The notes under the pieces are model-generated. The model was not told the DNA's origin, did no database searches, and was given only the letters and a program-made list of their open reading frames with translations. Positions 39,553 through 52,357 of a stretch of 64,000 nucleotides of DNA are shown here, one piece after another (positions within the stretch are counted from its first letter, which is position 1; every line of letters starts with the position of its first letter). Both the position numbers and the translations under genes were made by a program. This DNA is from Patiria miniata. Taxonomy: Eukaryota > Echinodermata > Asteroidea > Valvatida > Asterinidae. The stretch lies in the NCBI RefSeq assembly GCF_015706575.1, contig NW_024037070.1:8525598-8589597 (forward strand), written 5' to 3'.

Positions 39553-42230
39553 GGTGTCAAGATTCCACGATGAGTACAGCATTTGAGGACCAACGGTGAA
39601 GAAGAACAGCAAGTTCAGCAATAACAGTTATCCAGGTGTCACGAGTTTGTTTCACTTGACGCACGTCAGTACGTCACCCGATACGGCCAGGCATTTTCCA
39701 AGAAACCGGTCGAGTTACTTTTTGACAATGATTGACAGAGACTGTGCTTGCTCGGAGTTCGAGATGACTTACGAATAAAAAGACCAATAATATACACATG
39801 CCTTAATTTAAAGCGAACATATAAAATTTACTCCAAGTGCAATGCAACAAGGAGTGATGAGTAGTACTTCACCAGATGCAGATGCATGGACCAGACCATG
39901 CATGGACTAAAAAGACAAAATGTAATGCTTCCGCGTATAGTCGGACTCCCTATTATCGCGGCATCCCTATTATCGCGGCATGGGAAATTTCTCTTTTTAC
40001 AGTTTAAAAACTCCTTCAAGTGGCGATTTTTATCCAGTTCACCAGTCATCAAGGATTTTCTACGGAGTTGTATAAAAAGGACGATTAAAAAATGTTGTGT
40101 CTTTCGGGACTTTTAACGATTTTAATAAATATTAACGTTTTCCAAAACTTGCAAAATGTTCCCTCACCGTGTCTGCTAAAAGGTACCGTTTATATTTTAA
40201 CATAAATCTTTAATTGCGCTCTGTCCATGAAAGTTCCATTGTCTGGTTCCCATTCTTCAGCTGCAAATGTAAAATGAAGTCGAACGACAATATTTGCAGC
40301 GCGAAATCGTAACAACTTTTACGGGATCAAAATAAGCACCGCGCCTTAGCGAAAATAAAACGGCACACCGTGTAAAGTGAATGGCGCCCTCAATCGCCGA
40401 TCAGTAGACTTGCCTCAGGGATTTGTGTTCTCCTTTCGGGGGAAGGGCAGGGTCTTAAGAAATCATCCTGCAGACATTTTGTCTTTAATCAACTTGAATG
40501 TTACAGGGAAAATATCAGACTTTATTCAGGGGGTGTTTTGGTCAAACATAAACTATGAACAAAAAAGTTGGGATCATTATAAAAACCACTTCCCGCATAC
40601 CGCGATAATAGGGAGTCCACCTCCGTTCGCACACGCCGCGCATGTCTATTTTCACAGGCATCGTACACGGAATAAACCACACTACCCGTCAGATTTTTTT
40701 ATATTAATTTAAAAAGGAAGACTTATACTACACATAAGACAGGACAATTCTGGAAGGTTAGTGGGCAATCTCTATTCCGAACGAGAAACGTGATAAGTAC
40801 CGCGATAATACGGCGTTCCATACTATATTTTTTGTAAATCAGTGTTTGACACTGACAGAAATTTACAAGTTTATAAAACAGCGCCCTCTACCGAAGATCA
40901 AGAGAGAGCCTACCCTTAAAAAAAAGGGGAGTTGGGGGGGGGGGGAAATACCTCCATCCATCCCACATTTCTGCACGGAAGATCTATAGCAAATGAAAGG
41001 CATTCAACGGAAATTTACCTCAACAAAGTTTCTCTTCGGAGAGAAAAAAAGAGAAGGCGTAGTGGAATTTGGTGGAATCTTATTGGTTACAATTTTTTGG
41101 CACGTTCTATGAGGGGTGACATGAATTTCACAAAGGGTAAACTCATTGCAAGGGTATTATTTTGTGGTTGTAAAGTTAACATTTGGACCGGTTTTCCAAT
41201 GTGTGTCAAAGAGCAAAGACAAACGGTTTTTTAGCGGTACGGTATTTGCAGCAATTTTCAGATATCTTTTCTGAGATCCAGGTTGCATGATGACAAAAAT
41301 ACACAAGCAACACGAAGCAACGACAAATGACATTGAACACTAAAACTACATCAAAACAAAAATGTAGAAAAAAATTAAATTGCAAATTTTGATTCCTTTT
41401 CTTATCAAAAATGAGCATCAAGCTAGAATTATAACAATAAAGTTTAATTATGGCAGCCACCATAATGGGCCTTCAAAGATAAATTGTATTAATAAGTTTT
41501 ACAACCGTTAACCATGAAAAACATTACAAAATTGCAATTCTCAACAAGCTGACTTTCATTTCAAAACATTATATTTCTGCTTAAACAAAATATGCACATG
41601 AATATTACAGCATAAAATTAATAAACAGGATACAAAAAAGTTGGTACAATAACAAAATTGCAATAAAATTGAACCAAGATTACCTTTTTAGATTAAGTTT
41701 AAAATGTAAAATGATTTTTTTTTTAAATATAAGTTGAAAAATAGCAATAGCCACATTATATATTACAGAAAAAGTTGTCAGTATATTCTTGAGCACATTG
41801 CGCAAAAGTTCAGTTCAAACTAACTTACTTCAACTTTTTTGTGTCAACATAAATATATTATTACATTATTCATGACAATATAAATTAGTACATAATAAAT
41901 TATGTTCATTTTTTTATTTTCAAGAATGTATTTTAACATATCGCAGCACAAAATATTATGTATTAACCATTGGCAGCGGATCAAACGTTTCTGAAAATGA
42001 CAGGACACAGTTCATATTTCTCTGTAGCAGGAGAATCCAAAAGTAGGCCGGCAAATGAAAATATTTCAAACAAAAGGGGTGATTCCCTTGCCCTTGCCCT
42101 TATCTGCCGGCTATGGTATGAACAAGCACGGAATATGCTGAATAAGGTTCAGCCAAAAACTGAATACCAATTCAACTTTATAGCAAACACTAACACATCA
42201 TTTCTTGAGCCTCCGTTAATGTTTTTCAGT
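39553..42230. other. Upstream region of STRA6-like copy A and downstream of copy B
   Basis: Apart from the pogo/mariner-like element at 39937-40826, I see no gene. From 41220 to 41960 the DNA is very AT-rich and may hold the 3' UTR of copy B (a minus-strand AATAAA lies near 41910). The promoter of copy A must lie between 39553 and about 39937 or beyond the element. Confidence 0.45.
39937..40826. mobile_element. Pogo/mariner-like non-autonomous element
   Basis: The left end reads ATAGTCGGACTCCCTATTAT(CGCGG) and the right end CCGCGATAATACGGCGTTCC(ATACTAT), imperfect inverted termini next to TA. An inner pair, TCCCTATTATCGCGGCAT near 39978 and ATACCGCGATAATAGGGAGT near 40598, strengthens the match. 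No transposase frame is visible. The class is inferred from TA flanks and a Tigger-like terminus. Confidence 0.5.
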
Positions 42231-45200
42231 TTACGCTTCAGTTTTACCAGAGAAGAGTTCGTCTGTTGAAGAAAGAAAATACTAGAAAGTTATACTATTG
42301 AAGCGCTACCCGGGGTAACTTTTTTTGTTTTGTTTTGTAAAAAGCCTCGGAGAAAACTATAATAAAAAACACGCTTTATAACCAGATCTAAGTAGACAAA
42401 TTGGAAGAAACAGTTTAATCAGTAATAAATAAATGCAAACTTATACACATTAACAATTATCATTATATATATATTACCTTGTTCTTACGACCATCAGTTT
42501 TCAAGTTGAATACTTGCTTTGAAAACAGCCACAGGTATGTAGAATTTTGGAAACCCTTTGCACGAATAAAGGCCTCATTTCTTACAGTTTCCCTGTCTCA
42601 TATCGAAAACAATATACAAAAAGTTTGTGATGTATAAACAACCTACCTCTCCCTGAGACATCTTGACTGCCGGTGGACTCCGCTCTCTTCCGTTTGGCTT
42701 CTTTCGGCGCCCCCTTGCGTTCAGACACCAGACTGGGGTTGCGTGTCAGAGTCAACGCCACCAGCCACTTGTTGCGCATGCGGCGTGATAACTGACCGGT
42801 AGAGGGCTCCCTAGGAGAGTAGCATCTACCGTTTGTTGTTTCTGGCATCTCGTATCCACTTTCCAGCTCTGCAAAAGCATGTCAGAGTCCAGTTCACAAA
42901 TAAGCACTTACTCATCAAAATTTGACTGATTAAACAGCAAGAGCTACTCAAGGGTCATACTCATATAGAGCTGCATGAAAGTTCAAAGCAGAGATGCTCT
43001 AAACGACTTTCATACAAATCTATGAACAGAATTAAAATCAAATAAGGTGAGTAAAAAAAGAAAAGAAACCAAAGTGGCAGGACCAATTTTTGAATGAAGT
43101 TTTGCCGGTAGCACTTTCAAAATCTAGGATATGAAAGCCCAGTCAGTAAAGCTTTCTTCTAGTACAAGAATCGTTCAAATTATACTTTTCAGCGTCCTGT
43201 TACTTTGCTGACATATCCCCCAAATCAAAATGTTTGAAAATCAGGTTTAATGGTTGAAAAGTTCATCTTTCATCAGCCTGCTAAACTTTTCAGTGTAGGA
43301 CTGTGCCTGAATATAAACTTTGCTTAGCTTTACTTACGTGAATTGACAATAGACACCAATTCCTTGGTTGTGTATTTCTGCGATGAAGCTTGGTCAGTCT
43401 TGACGGTCTTCTGAAGGAAATGACAGAAGGTGATGAGGACTGGATGAGTGTGGGCAACCTCCAGCTGAAGGAAGCCGACGTAGGCCGTGTAACCTGCAAA
43501 AAAAAGCCCCAAGTTAACACCCGAAGCCACGGACCCAAATGTTAAGTATTTCCTAAGCAGAATAACACGCTTAACAAGTATATGTGCCCAGATAAAATCA
43601 GCTAAGCCCCAGTTACCATCCTTGCACATTGTATGGCCTTTTTGGCTGGTAACCTGTTTTTGCAAAGTAAATATTTTGCCGCTCTTAGCAAAATTTCATT
43701 TCTTCTACTTTAAAACAGCTTAATGAAATTCGGCCCAAATTGAAATTGCATATTTTGTAGATCAACGACATTCATCAGTATAACTTGGGATAGTCAGTCA
43801 AGAGCCAAAAATGGTTTGGAAACAGAATTCTTCACCACTTTCTCTCGACAATTTTGACTCCACTCCAGTCAAATTTCATTGAGCTGCTAATAATTAGCAC
43901 ACACATTTTTCACGCGTCCATTTCATAAAGAAAGCAGTAAGCACAGATAAGGCCAAAAAAAAAAAGTCTCCGGTTTCTGGTATGGAGCTTGCCCAAAAAG
44001 TGGTGCGGCGACGCGGCTTTTTTTTTTTTTTACCTGATTTTCTTTTGCCTCAAATGTCGGCTGATGACTGCAAATGGTGCCCGACTAAACTTAGTGCAAA
44101 TATATGGCAGCCCAGAGAGGCCACATGAAGCTTATACTCAATCGTAACCCCATCTAAAAACACGTTAAAATTGTGCAGCAGCAGGATTCCAGTCAAACCA
44201 GTGAGTTTGGCGGTTTTGAGACATCATCTTTCATTGAAAAAAAACTTGTTCATTTTGTCGACGCGCATGGCTACGGCGACGCGCGCGCATACCAGAAACC
44301 GGAGACTTTTTTTTTTTGGCCTAAGACACCTTTACTTCAAAGATGTTTGTTCTGCTTTGCGAACATTTTTGAGAGCCCCTTACTTGTAGGATGGACACAC
44401 AAACTCTAGAAACTTTGCGTGAGCGACAGGTGTGTTCAAATGTCCCTCCCATGGTCTCCCCAACAATGTCTGTCAGTAACGGTTGAGGAGCCAATACTTA
44501 ATAATCAGATATTCTTGGAAGATATCCACCTCTGTCCCAAGTCTCCCAGTCTCGCATCAGTAGAAGTCTGTCCAAGCGTCCGATGTAGAGGGTCCCAAAC
44601 GCAAGGGCTTTAAGGATACGTACGAAGCAGCTCACAATACCAAGGAGGAAGTTGACGAACATCAGGATGTAAACTGTCACGTGAAAGACACGTCTAATGG
44701 AAACAGAAAACAGTGATGGAATGAATTCAAGAATGTGGTTTGCAGATGACACTTTCTTTTACGTGAAGAAGCGTTGGTTCTGGTAATAGAGTAATATTTA
44801 ATTATTGGAGAGATAACTTGTCGAAGTGCAACGTATAGTCTTCCAGGCACACTTGCTCGTATGGAAATTAAAAATTCAACCTTCTGTAGGCCTACCTGCA
44901 GTAGATTGTGCAGTAGCATACAGATACAGATGCCTCTTTTGTAGGCTGGGTTTTTTTATAGCATATATGTGTTCCAAAAGGTGCAATAAAACCTCTTAAA
45001 CCCCCCCCCCCCCCCATCACCCCAAAGATGGACCTGCTGAGTTCTGACCTGTTATCCAAACCAAAAGAAGTCCGCTTCCAACAGATAAATGCGGACTTTT
45101 TCTCTAGGTCTGGTGCCCTCTGGAGGAAGACGATTTGCGAGATGTAGACCTGACCGTAGTAGAAAGCAAAGGTGACACCAAGAGTCAACCTGAAAATCAA

Positions 45201-48200
45201 AGAAAGTCCATTATCAATATAGGGTGTTTTTTTTGTCAGACCTTTGCTTTTACTAATTCTAGGAGCAGACTTACGTTGGAGTCATGGGGTCTGACACCTT
45301 TTTTTGATTTTCAAGTGCTCTTGTTCTGGTATTAAAAGTTAAAGTTTGAAAAAAGAATCAAGTTGGACAAGTATGGCAACTTCCAGCATATACTTAATGC
45401 AACATATGAAACATAGGTTCGTTTTGACATCTTGACTAATGTACGAAGGAAAACAAAAATTCTGGATCCATCCCGCAAACAACTTACCAATATTTTTCGA
45501 GGAGATAGCGGGCTTCATCCCAGAATACAATGATGAACGACCAGACGAGCCACAGCAGAAGCTGCACGATTATAAATCCTATAGAATCATCAAGTGCCAA
45601 CAATGAAACTTTAATGAATTACATCCTGCGGTAATGTGGCAATGAAACTTGCATTATGGTAAGCTGATAATGCCATAAAATGGGGCCCGCCAAAGACAAC
45701 GCGGGGTTGATATATCAGTTCAAACGCGAAAGTGCAGGATTGTTTTATTTCCATGTTATCATGAAAATTTGATATTTGTGCTAAAAGTTGAAACAAGAAA
45801 ACAAATGTGTGCAGTCTGAAATCTTCAGGTCGGAAAATCTTTCCCAACGAGGGGCCAAAATTGATAACAAAATGGGTGGAGGAAGTTCTCCATTGCCCGC
45901 CCCTCTCTCCACCCTCCCATCCTCGTGTGAGTCTGGTGCAAACCCTTTTAAAACAAGAATCCCTACATTAAAAATAAAACCAACTTACCCCACAAGGTGA
46001 ATGCCACATGATAGCCAGAGTATCTTAAACTTGCAACCTGTTACAAAAACAGATGCGATATTAAATAATATGCTTTCTGAAAACTCTGGCCTGTTTGTGC
46101 ATTGGTGCACAATGGCCAAAGCTTTCATGTTTTGTCTCGAGAGAATGTCAACTGGCAGTCTTGATAAAGCTGCAATTTGCAAATCAACTCACCAGCGTTT
46201 CACTGAATAGCAATTTTCCTTCAGGTACAAATGACCGGTCACCTTTCCACAACTTCACAGTGTGTTCTCTGCAATCAAAAGGCTTGATCCTGATAGATTA
46301 TAAGCCTTAAAAATGTATAAGGAAAATCCTGAACAACGCGTGCACGTTACTGATTTGTGTTCAATTTCTTCATGGATTTCTTTTAATATACATTCTCTTT
46401 TAGGTAAAAATGTCATTTTGGAGCTCGAGTTAGTACAGTTCAATGAATTTTGGTGCATGAGTGTTTTATGGGCAGGTGTTATTGGTAACAATAAGCCACG
46501 TTCTAGTGACACAGCCAAACTTACCGATACCGTAGCTGCATATCAAGGGTATAGACTGCGGTGAAAATGACGGCCACTGCACTTGTTACCCAAAAGGTAA
46601 CTAAAAGGGACAAAACACATAGACAGAAAATGACAAACAATTCACATAGTCTGTGATGATTGTGTTAACGGGATATGATGTACTGTTCCCACCGGAATGC
46701 AATAGTATTGACCAACAGTCAAAAGGCATAAGTTATATGTAAATTGGGAACAAATGGCTTGATATAGTTCCACTATCTTCACAAACCAGCACTAGTCGAC
46801 TATTTGCTGGACTAGTGTAGTCTATCCTATTCAGTCCAAGCCTTCTAGGCCTATATGGCAAACGCACTTCATAACCTCTAGCAGAGATACCAAATCAGGG
46901 ATGAGCTAGAAATTTGTACACTTAATTTATGAAGGTGCAAGCTTTCCCACAGTTAAAACATTAGTGATAAGCAATGGTCCTCAGTCTAATTTGGCCTTTG
47001 ATACTAAAGCACTGACCACTATTTGTCAATTGGGCAATCCTATATTTACAGAACCAGAAGGCCAAGGAATCGTTGACCCATCTTTTGAAGAGTTCCAGTC
47101 TAAGCCCCCTACCCCTTATGCAATCCCCACCAACCATGCTCGTTCCAAACTTACTTTCTACATTATTGATATCTTCATCAAGTCCAGGATAGTGTTTGCG
47201 TAATAAAGGCAACAAGGACGATTTATCCAGAATCGACAATAGAAGTCCAAATGCGTCTATCCATATCAAGACAATCTGTGAAAAGTGAGAAAAAATGACT
47301 ATCTGTGGTGAACGTCTATTCTTTACTAGGCTATATATGTACAACTCAAAAAAGAGGCGAGAACGCAAAACTCAGAGTTTTGTTTACAAAACTGACAATT
47401 TCAAAAGATATCAATTAAAAGGTAATTTTAAAACAAAATTACTTTGTGGGTGTTTGAAAACACTGATAACAGGACAAAAAGCAATTATGCAATTACAAAA
47501 TCAACCTTGCAAAAGTTGTTGTTAAATTCCCAATACTCATAGTTCGTTTCTGTGTTTTGGTTGATTTTGTTTGAAATCCTGACACTCTAAACTCAATAAA
47601 TTTGGAGGGTTTCGAAGCATAGTTACTGCAATCCTGAATTTTTTTTTTATGAAATCATAACGCAAGTAAAATACCTCCACCCTAACCCACTTCCAACAAA
47701 CTCAATATATCTGGTCCATAGTTGCAACAAACTTACTTGAATGGTCGTCACTACAGTCAGTACAAAGGTGCAAATATTACGACGTGAAAATCTAAATCCT
47801 GACAAAAAAGGTAGGATCAAGAACACCGAATAAAGATAAGATAAAAAGTAGCATTATTTTGATTTCAATTGTTCAAATGTTCTGGTTTGATTGTGAACAA
47901 GGGCGGATCCAAAACACAATTCTTGTGGGGGGGGGGGTTGAAAAAAAGTTGGGCGTTAGGGCGTAGGGTTCGGGGCCCGCTCAAGGGCCCCGATTTTTTT
48001 TTTAACTCTAGATCGATGCTCTGTGGTGTGATCTGAGGCAATTTCTTTCCACTTTAACCACATTTTTTTTTTAAGGAAAAGAAGGTGGTGAACGCAGTGC
48101 CTGCCGTTATTGCGACGCCACTTTCTGTTATTTTTTTTTTGGGGGGGGGGAGGCACCGCCCCCGTCCCCCCCAGCCCCAGCCCCTCATGGATCCGCCCTT

Positions 48201-51200
48201 GATTGTTAAGTAGACTTTACATTAAGTTAATTTCAAGCTCCTTTTTTAACTTTTCAAACGAGAAGTTCATTTGGAAATTGGATTTTTTTTTTAAGAATTA
48301 AAACAAAAGGAATGTGGGGGGGGGGGATTTACAAAGTTGAAGAAGTCCTTTAATGAAAATCTTACCTGGCACAGTGCCAATGTACACGTACTGCCGAAAC
48401 AAGCGCACCATAACGTTTTCACTTGTTCTACATTCAAGAAGGAAAACAGCAAAATGTTAACTTCCATATTAAATCAAATGGAAAAAAATATAAATTAAGT
48501 CCACAATTTACATATCAATTTTGATTCAAACATATTGAGAAGTAATGCATCTGGGAAATTTATTTACACTAAAAGAAACTATTGTACAAAATGTTGTTTA
48601 ATTCAAATCACACGTAGCTTGTGTACTTGATATTTGAAATATTTTTTTTAATGAGTGTTGATATAAGTTCATCTTACTTCTTTGGTACTGGCGGTGTCAA
48701 GATGAATTTTACCCTTTGGTAAAAATGTGTCTTACTGAAGTCCACCTTAGAAGCGTCATAGTCTCTTATGAAACCCTTGAACAAAGATTGAAAATTTAAC
48801 GATATTATTTGATCTAATAACAAATGTTAAAAATCCAATAATTGTTTACTAAACAAAGCAGGGAGGTAAATATGATTCAATTTAATTTTCTCTCTGTTTT
48901 TCAAAACACTTTCCCGAAGGGGAAATTTGATTGGAGGGAGAGGTATTGTTCTGGAGACATATTCTTAGTTTCCTTGACTCTAAAATCTTGATAAAGTATA
49001 CTTAAAGTTTGTCAAGACTTACCAGTTTAATTCCGTTCCTCACTTCTTTCGTTAGGCCAACAAGGAAGAACATTACCAATGCAAAGAAACATATCGCTCC
49101 TGATCCAAATAAGTTGAATTCCTTGAAGATGAAGACAATGGACAGAAACAAAAAGTCAACAACAAAAAAATCAGGGAAGGGAAGATAACGAAAGTCAGGG
49201 ACGAAACTGAATGCGTATATTTCTTGCATACGGAGGGTGATTTAAAGAAATCGTGACATCTTCAAGAGGTGTTTTGGGTGGTTTTTACTTACCAAAATAA
49301 TGTCTCTTCTTAGGCATACAAATCAACTTGTATCATTTGTTGTGAAGTTTGTGCACCGTCACCCCAAAATGTTTAAGCTGAATAACTAATTCTACCCATT
49401 TATGTTATACTCTCAGTCCATCAACGCTCTTCATGAAAGCCTAAATTATAGCGACAAACTATGCAAAAAGTTTTACCTGCAATATCTTGAAAAATGCAAC
49501 TGAAGCTAATGGAGGCGCTCTGCTAGACAATGCCGTCACGACAATGCTACCAATGTAGAAAATCAGCCTGCAAAAAAAAAAAATTAAAATGCACATGTGC
49601 ATCCAAAGGTCTATTTAAAAAACAATAGGATTTGCTTTCTTTTGTAGATCACGAAAAGGTCTTCAATGTCAGAAAAAGGCTTCCACTGACAGCCGTAGCT
49701 GAAGTTCGACTGCTAATTTGAAAATCGTGAACTGGCTGGAATATTTGTGATTTTTTTTTTACCAAGCGATGGAGTACAGCAAACCAATGATGTTTCCCAG
49801 TAGTCTCCATTGGGTCTGTAAGCACAACAGGATCGGGTAGAACACGAGGCTAATGACTAGAGCATCGATTATGTACGCAAAGAACTCGACTGTCCCTGTA
49901 ACAAGTGAAATTTAATCAAGTTTTGTTTGACAAATTCCCAGGTAGACTCCAACAGGGGGGGCAACGTGAGGAGGGGGAGGGTGGATGGGGTGAGGGGTAC
50001 ATCTGTGTGACTGGAATTTGTTTCCTAATTTCTTTTATTGTCACTTACATTTGGCTGATTCACAAACTTCAACTTAAGGCTGAGTTAAGTTGATTTGCCA
50101 CATGATACTACTCCATCATTACTACAACAGTAAAGACTCGTATACTTTTAATCAGAGCCGCAACCTAAACTAACAATAACATTGATTTGTTTGTTTGTTG
50201 CTGATGAGCGTGTTGTACCTAGGTATGGCGGCAGTGGATCCTGGATTTTCAAAGGGGGTGGATGAGTTGTTGAATTCCAAAATTTTGAGAAAGGTAGGGG
50301 AATGGATGGGGATGGACGAGACTCTGCAGTTAATGCATAAAAAGACCAAAGGCCTTAGGTAATAATCCAGATTTGAAACATTGACTGCAGGCATTTTTTC
50401 CAGAAAACTTGGGAGTTTGTTAACTTACTAAATAAATAACACTGGTCATTGGGGTGGGGGAATTAACCACCTTAACCACCCCATGCACCAGACCCTGGGA
50501 AATCCACAGGACAAAAAAAAAATCATATTTTAAAGCATGTTTCAAAGAGTGATTGAAAACACTACCTTGCAACATTAAAGTAACTGTAGCAATTTTATCG
50601 CTTGTCACGAAGAGAGGGCCAGACACAACAGCTTTAATCAGTATAGCTGACATGCTACCAAAGGCAAACGCAAAGGCCCAACGGTCGGTGTAGTTGTCCA
50701 CCAGGTTAACCGGGCTGTAGAGAAGACAAAGAAACCGAAACCCCCAAAAAGGCACTTTACTCATGAAATCTTGATGCCGTTTTGAGATGGTTAAATGATT
50801 GTTGCCCTTCATTGTGGCATAGGTGACCGAGCACGGGTAAGGGGAGTCCCCCTCACCCCATTTTTGCATGAAAATCATCATTTTTCCCGCCCCACTGGGA
50901 TCCAAAATGACAAAACGTAGCTTTACAAAATGGACAGAACATTTAGGGACCTTTTGGTTTCACCAAAATTCTATGGCTCGATTCCTCGTTCCTTTTCTGG
51001 AAACAAGTTTCTGTGGGTTGGATCCAATATAAGAAAGACTCCCCCTTACCGTCACCTCTTAAAAAAAAACCCCAGCTCAAAGCAATCGGGGGAGGGAGGA
51101 TAAGTTAGGAGAGTGGGAGAGTGGGAGACTCCAGAAAAAGTCTCAGCAAGTTTCCCTGTTCCTTTGGACTCTTCGTTGTGTTATTATCATACTCACAAGG

Positions 51201-51424
51201 CCACACCCGGACGCCCATGGCAACAAGTCGGCCACAAATTTACTCGTTTCTCCAAACAGCAGAACAAAACGAAAATGGCACACTGGAAAATAAAACAGGA
51301 AAGGAATAGGGTCACCGTGATGGATTTTGGTATAAGTTGATAATTGATTGTATACTAGGTTTTACCGTTTGTTTGTCGGGTTTGCTGTTTGTTAGTTTTT
51401 CTGTTGCTGTTGTAGTTGTTGTAG

Positions 51425-51504
<80 letters not shown>

Positions 51505-52357
51505 GATGATGAATGTTGAGTTTTTTTCTAGTTCAGACAATCTCAGTTAAAATAGTATTCATTCCTAACACCATGCTGTTTGCTTCTTTTAAATGTTTGA
51601 TCCTATTATTAAACCAGTTTCTCTAATAAAACAATCTCAGTCACACGCACAAAATGAAACTTCAAAATTTGACTCACAGCAGGCAAGAGACTCCATCGCA
51701 TCCATTGAGAGGGATCAAAATAATAGTTGAAATCTGTTCCGTTAGGTCGGGTTGTATTACCAAAGTCCGATACTCTGCAATGAAATATCGCAACAAAAAG
51801 AAAAGACATCATAACGCAAACTAAAGAATAATTCGTTACATAAATCACCACTGGTATATAACAATGTAATGACAAGATATCATAGACAACAGTCGACTGA
51901 ATTTTCTTAATAATATCATATAACAATATTTCAATTTATCTTTTCTTTCAAGTCATTGTTCTCACATGGGTGTATAGGCCTTGAACCTGGCAACATGAAT
52001 ACAAGATGGTATGCCTCGGACTGGTAAAAAATTCCATGCCATGACAACAATAAGCTGAACAAGCAAGCTGACAAACTAACAAAACGATCCTGATGCATCA
52101 GCCAGCCTAAATACATGGTAGCCTAAGGGTTATGGACAAATTTCCTGCAATTATCCACCGGACCGGGGCTTTTAATAAGTAAACCATTGTATAATATTGG
52201 GAACCTTTTATCTTATAATTCTCAAACAGACATAAAGAGCCCCTGTCCAATTTACTCCTTCATATTTGTCTAATAATTATACAAGTTATGCAAAAAGCAG
52301 CCGAACCAAAGAAATCAGGCATGACACTTACGTGTACGATGAAGATTGTTCATCCAT
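42231..52357 (-). CDS. STRA6-like protein, copy B, 20 exons
   Basis: Exons (5' to 3'): 52357-52332, 51774-51678, 51282-51197, 50714-50566, 49895-49763, 49567-49477, 49121-49023, 48775-48678, 48427-48366, 47798-47737, 47275-47155, 46600-46525, 46268-46193, 46037-45989, 45578-45488, 45189-45049, 44693-44530, 43493-43338, 42868-42647, 42262-42231. These join to 676 residues with every phase closing. The N-terminus MDEQSSSYTVSDFGN has NTT and NGT sequons and precedes the first helix (WMRWSLLPA). Family landmarks are LWPTCCHGRPG, LVFYPILLCLQTQW, GYTAYVGFLQLEVAHTHP (from about 541) and RNKWLVALTLTRNP (about 624). Intron positions and most exon lengths equal those of copies A and C. Exon 11 is 121 bp (73 bp in A). 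Exon 19 splices at GAGAG|GTAGGT to a 32 bp last exon encoding (D)ELFSGKTEA; if that intron is retained, a different tail ending YETGKL results. Retinoid transport is inferred. Confidence 0.85.
43951..44321 (+). mobile_element. MITE with perfect 34 bp terminal inverted repeats
   Basis: The 371 bp element starts GGCC, 11 A, GTCTCCGGTTTCTGGTATG, and ends with the exact reverse complement. It lies in intron 17 of copy B. No coding capacity. A diverged sister is at 35319-35682. Flanks TAA and TAA are compatible with several target types, so the superfamily is open. Confidence 0.85.
47898..48201. mobile_element. hAT-like MITE in intron 9 of STRA6-like copy B
   Basis: 304 bp with inverted ends CAAGGGCGGATCCA and TGGATCCGCCCTTG, flanked by ATTGTGAA (47890-47897) and ATTGTTAA (48202-48209), an 8 bp target duplication with one difference. 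Inside are G-rich and C-rich runs and no coding sequence. 8 bp duplications are usual for hAT elements. Confidence 0.75.
51407..51510. repeat. (GTT)n microsatellite
   Basis: Over 30 GTT triplets in intron 2 of copy B, flanked by related GTA and GAT triplets. It produces spurious poly-V and poly-N open frames. Confidence 0.95.

Noticed and set aside
40377-41234. Open frames of about 100 residues upstream of STRA6-like copy A
   Set aside because: No recognisable domain or paralogue conservation; one lies within a transposon-like element.
51337-51540. Poly-V and poly-N frames
   Set aside because: (GTT)n microsatellite in an intron.
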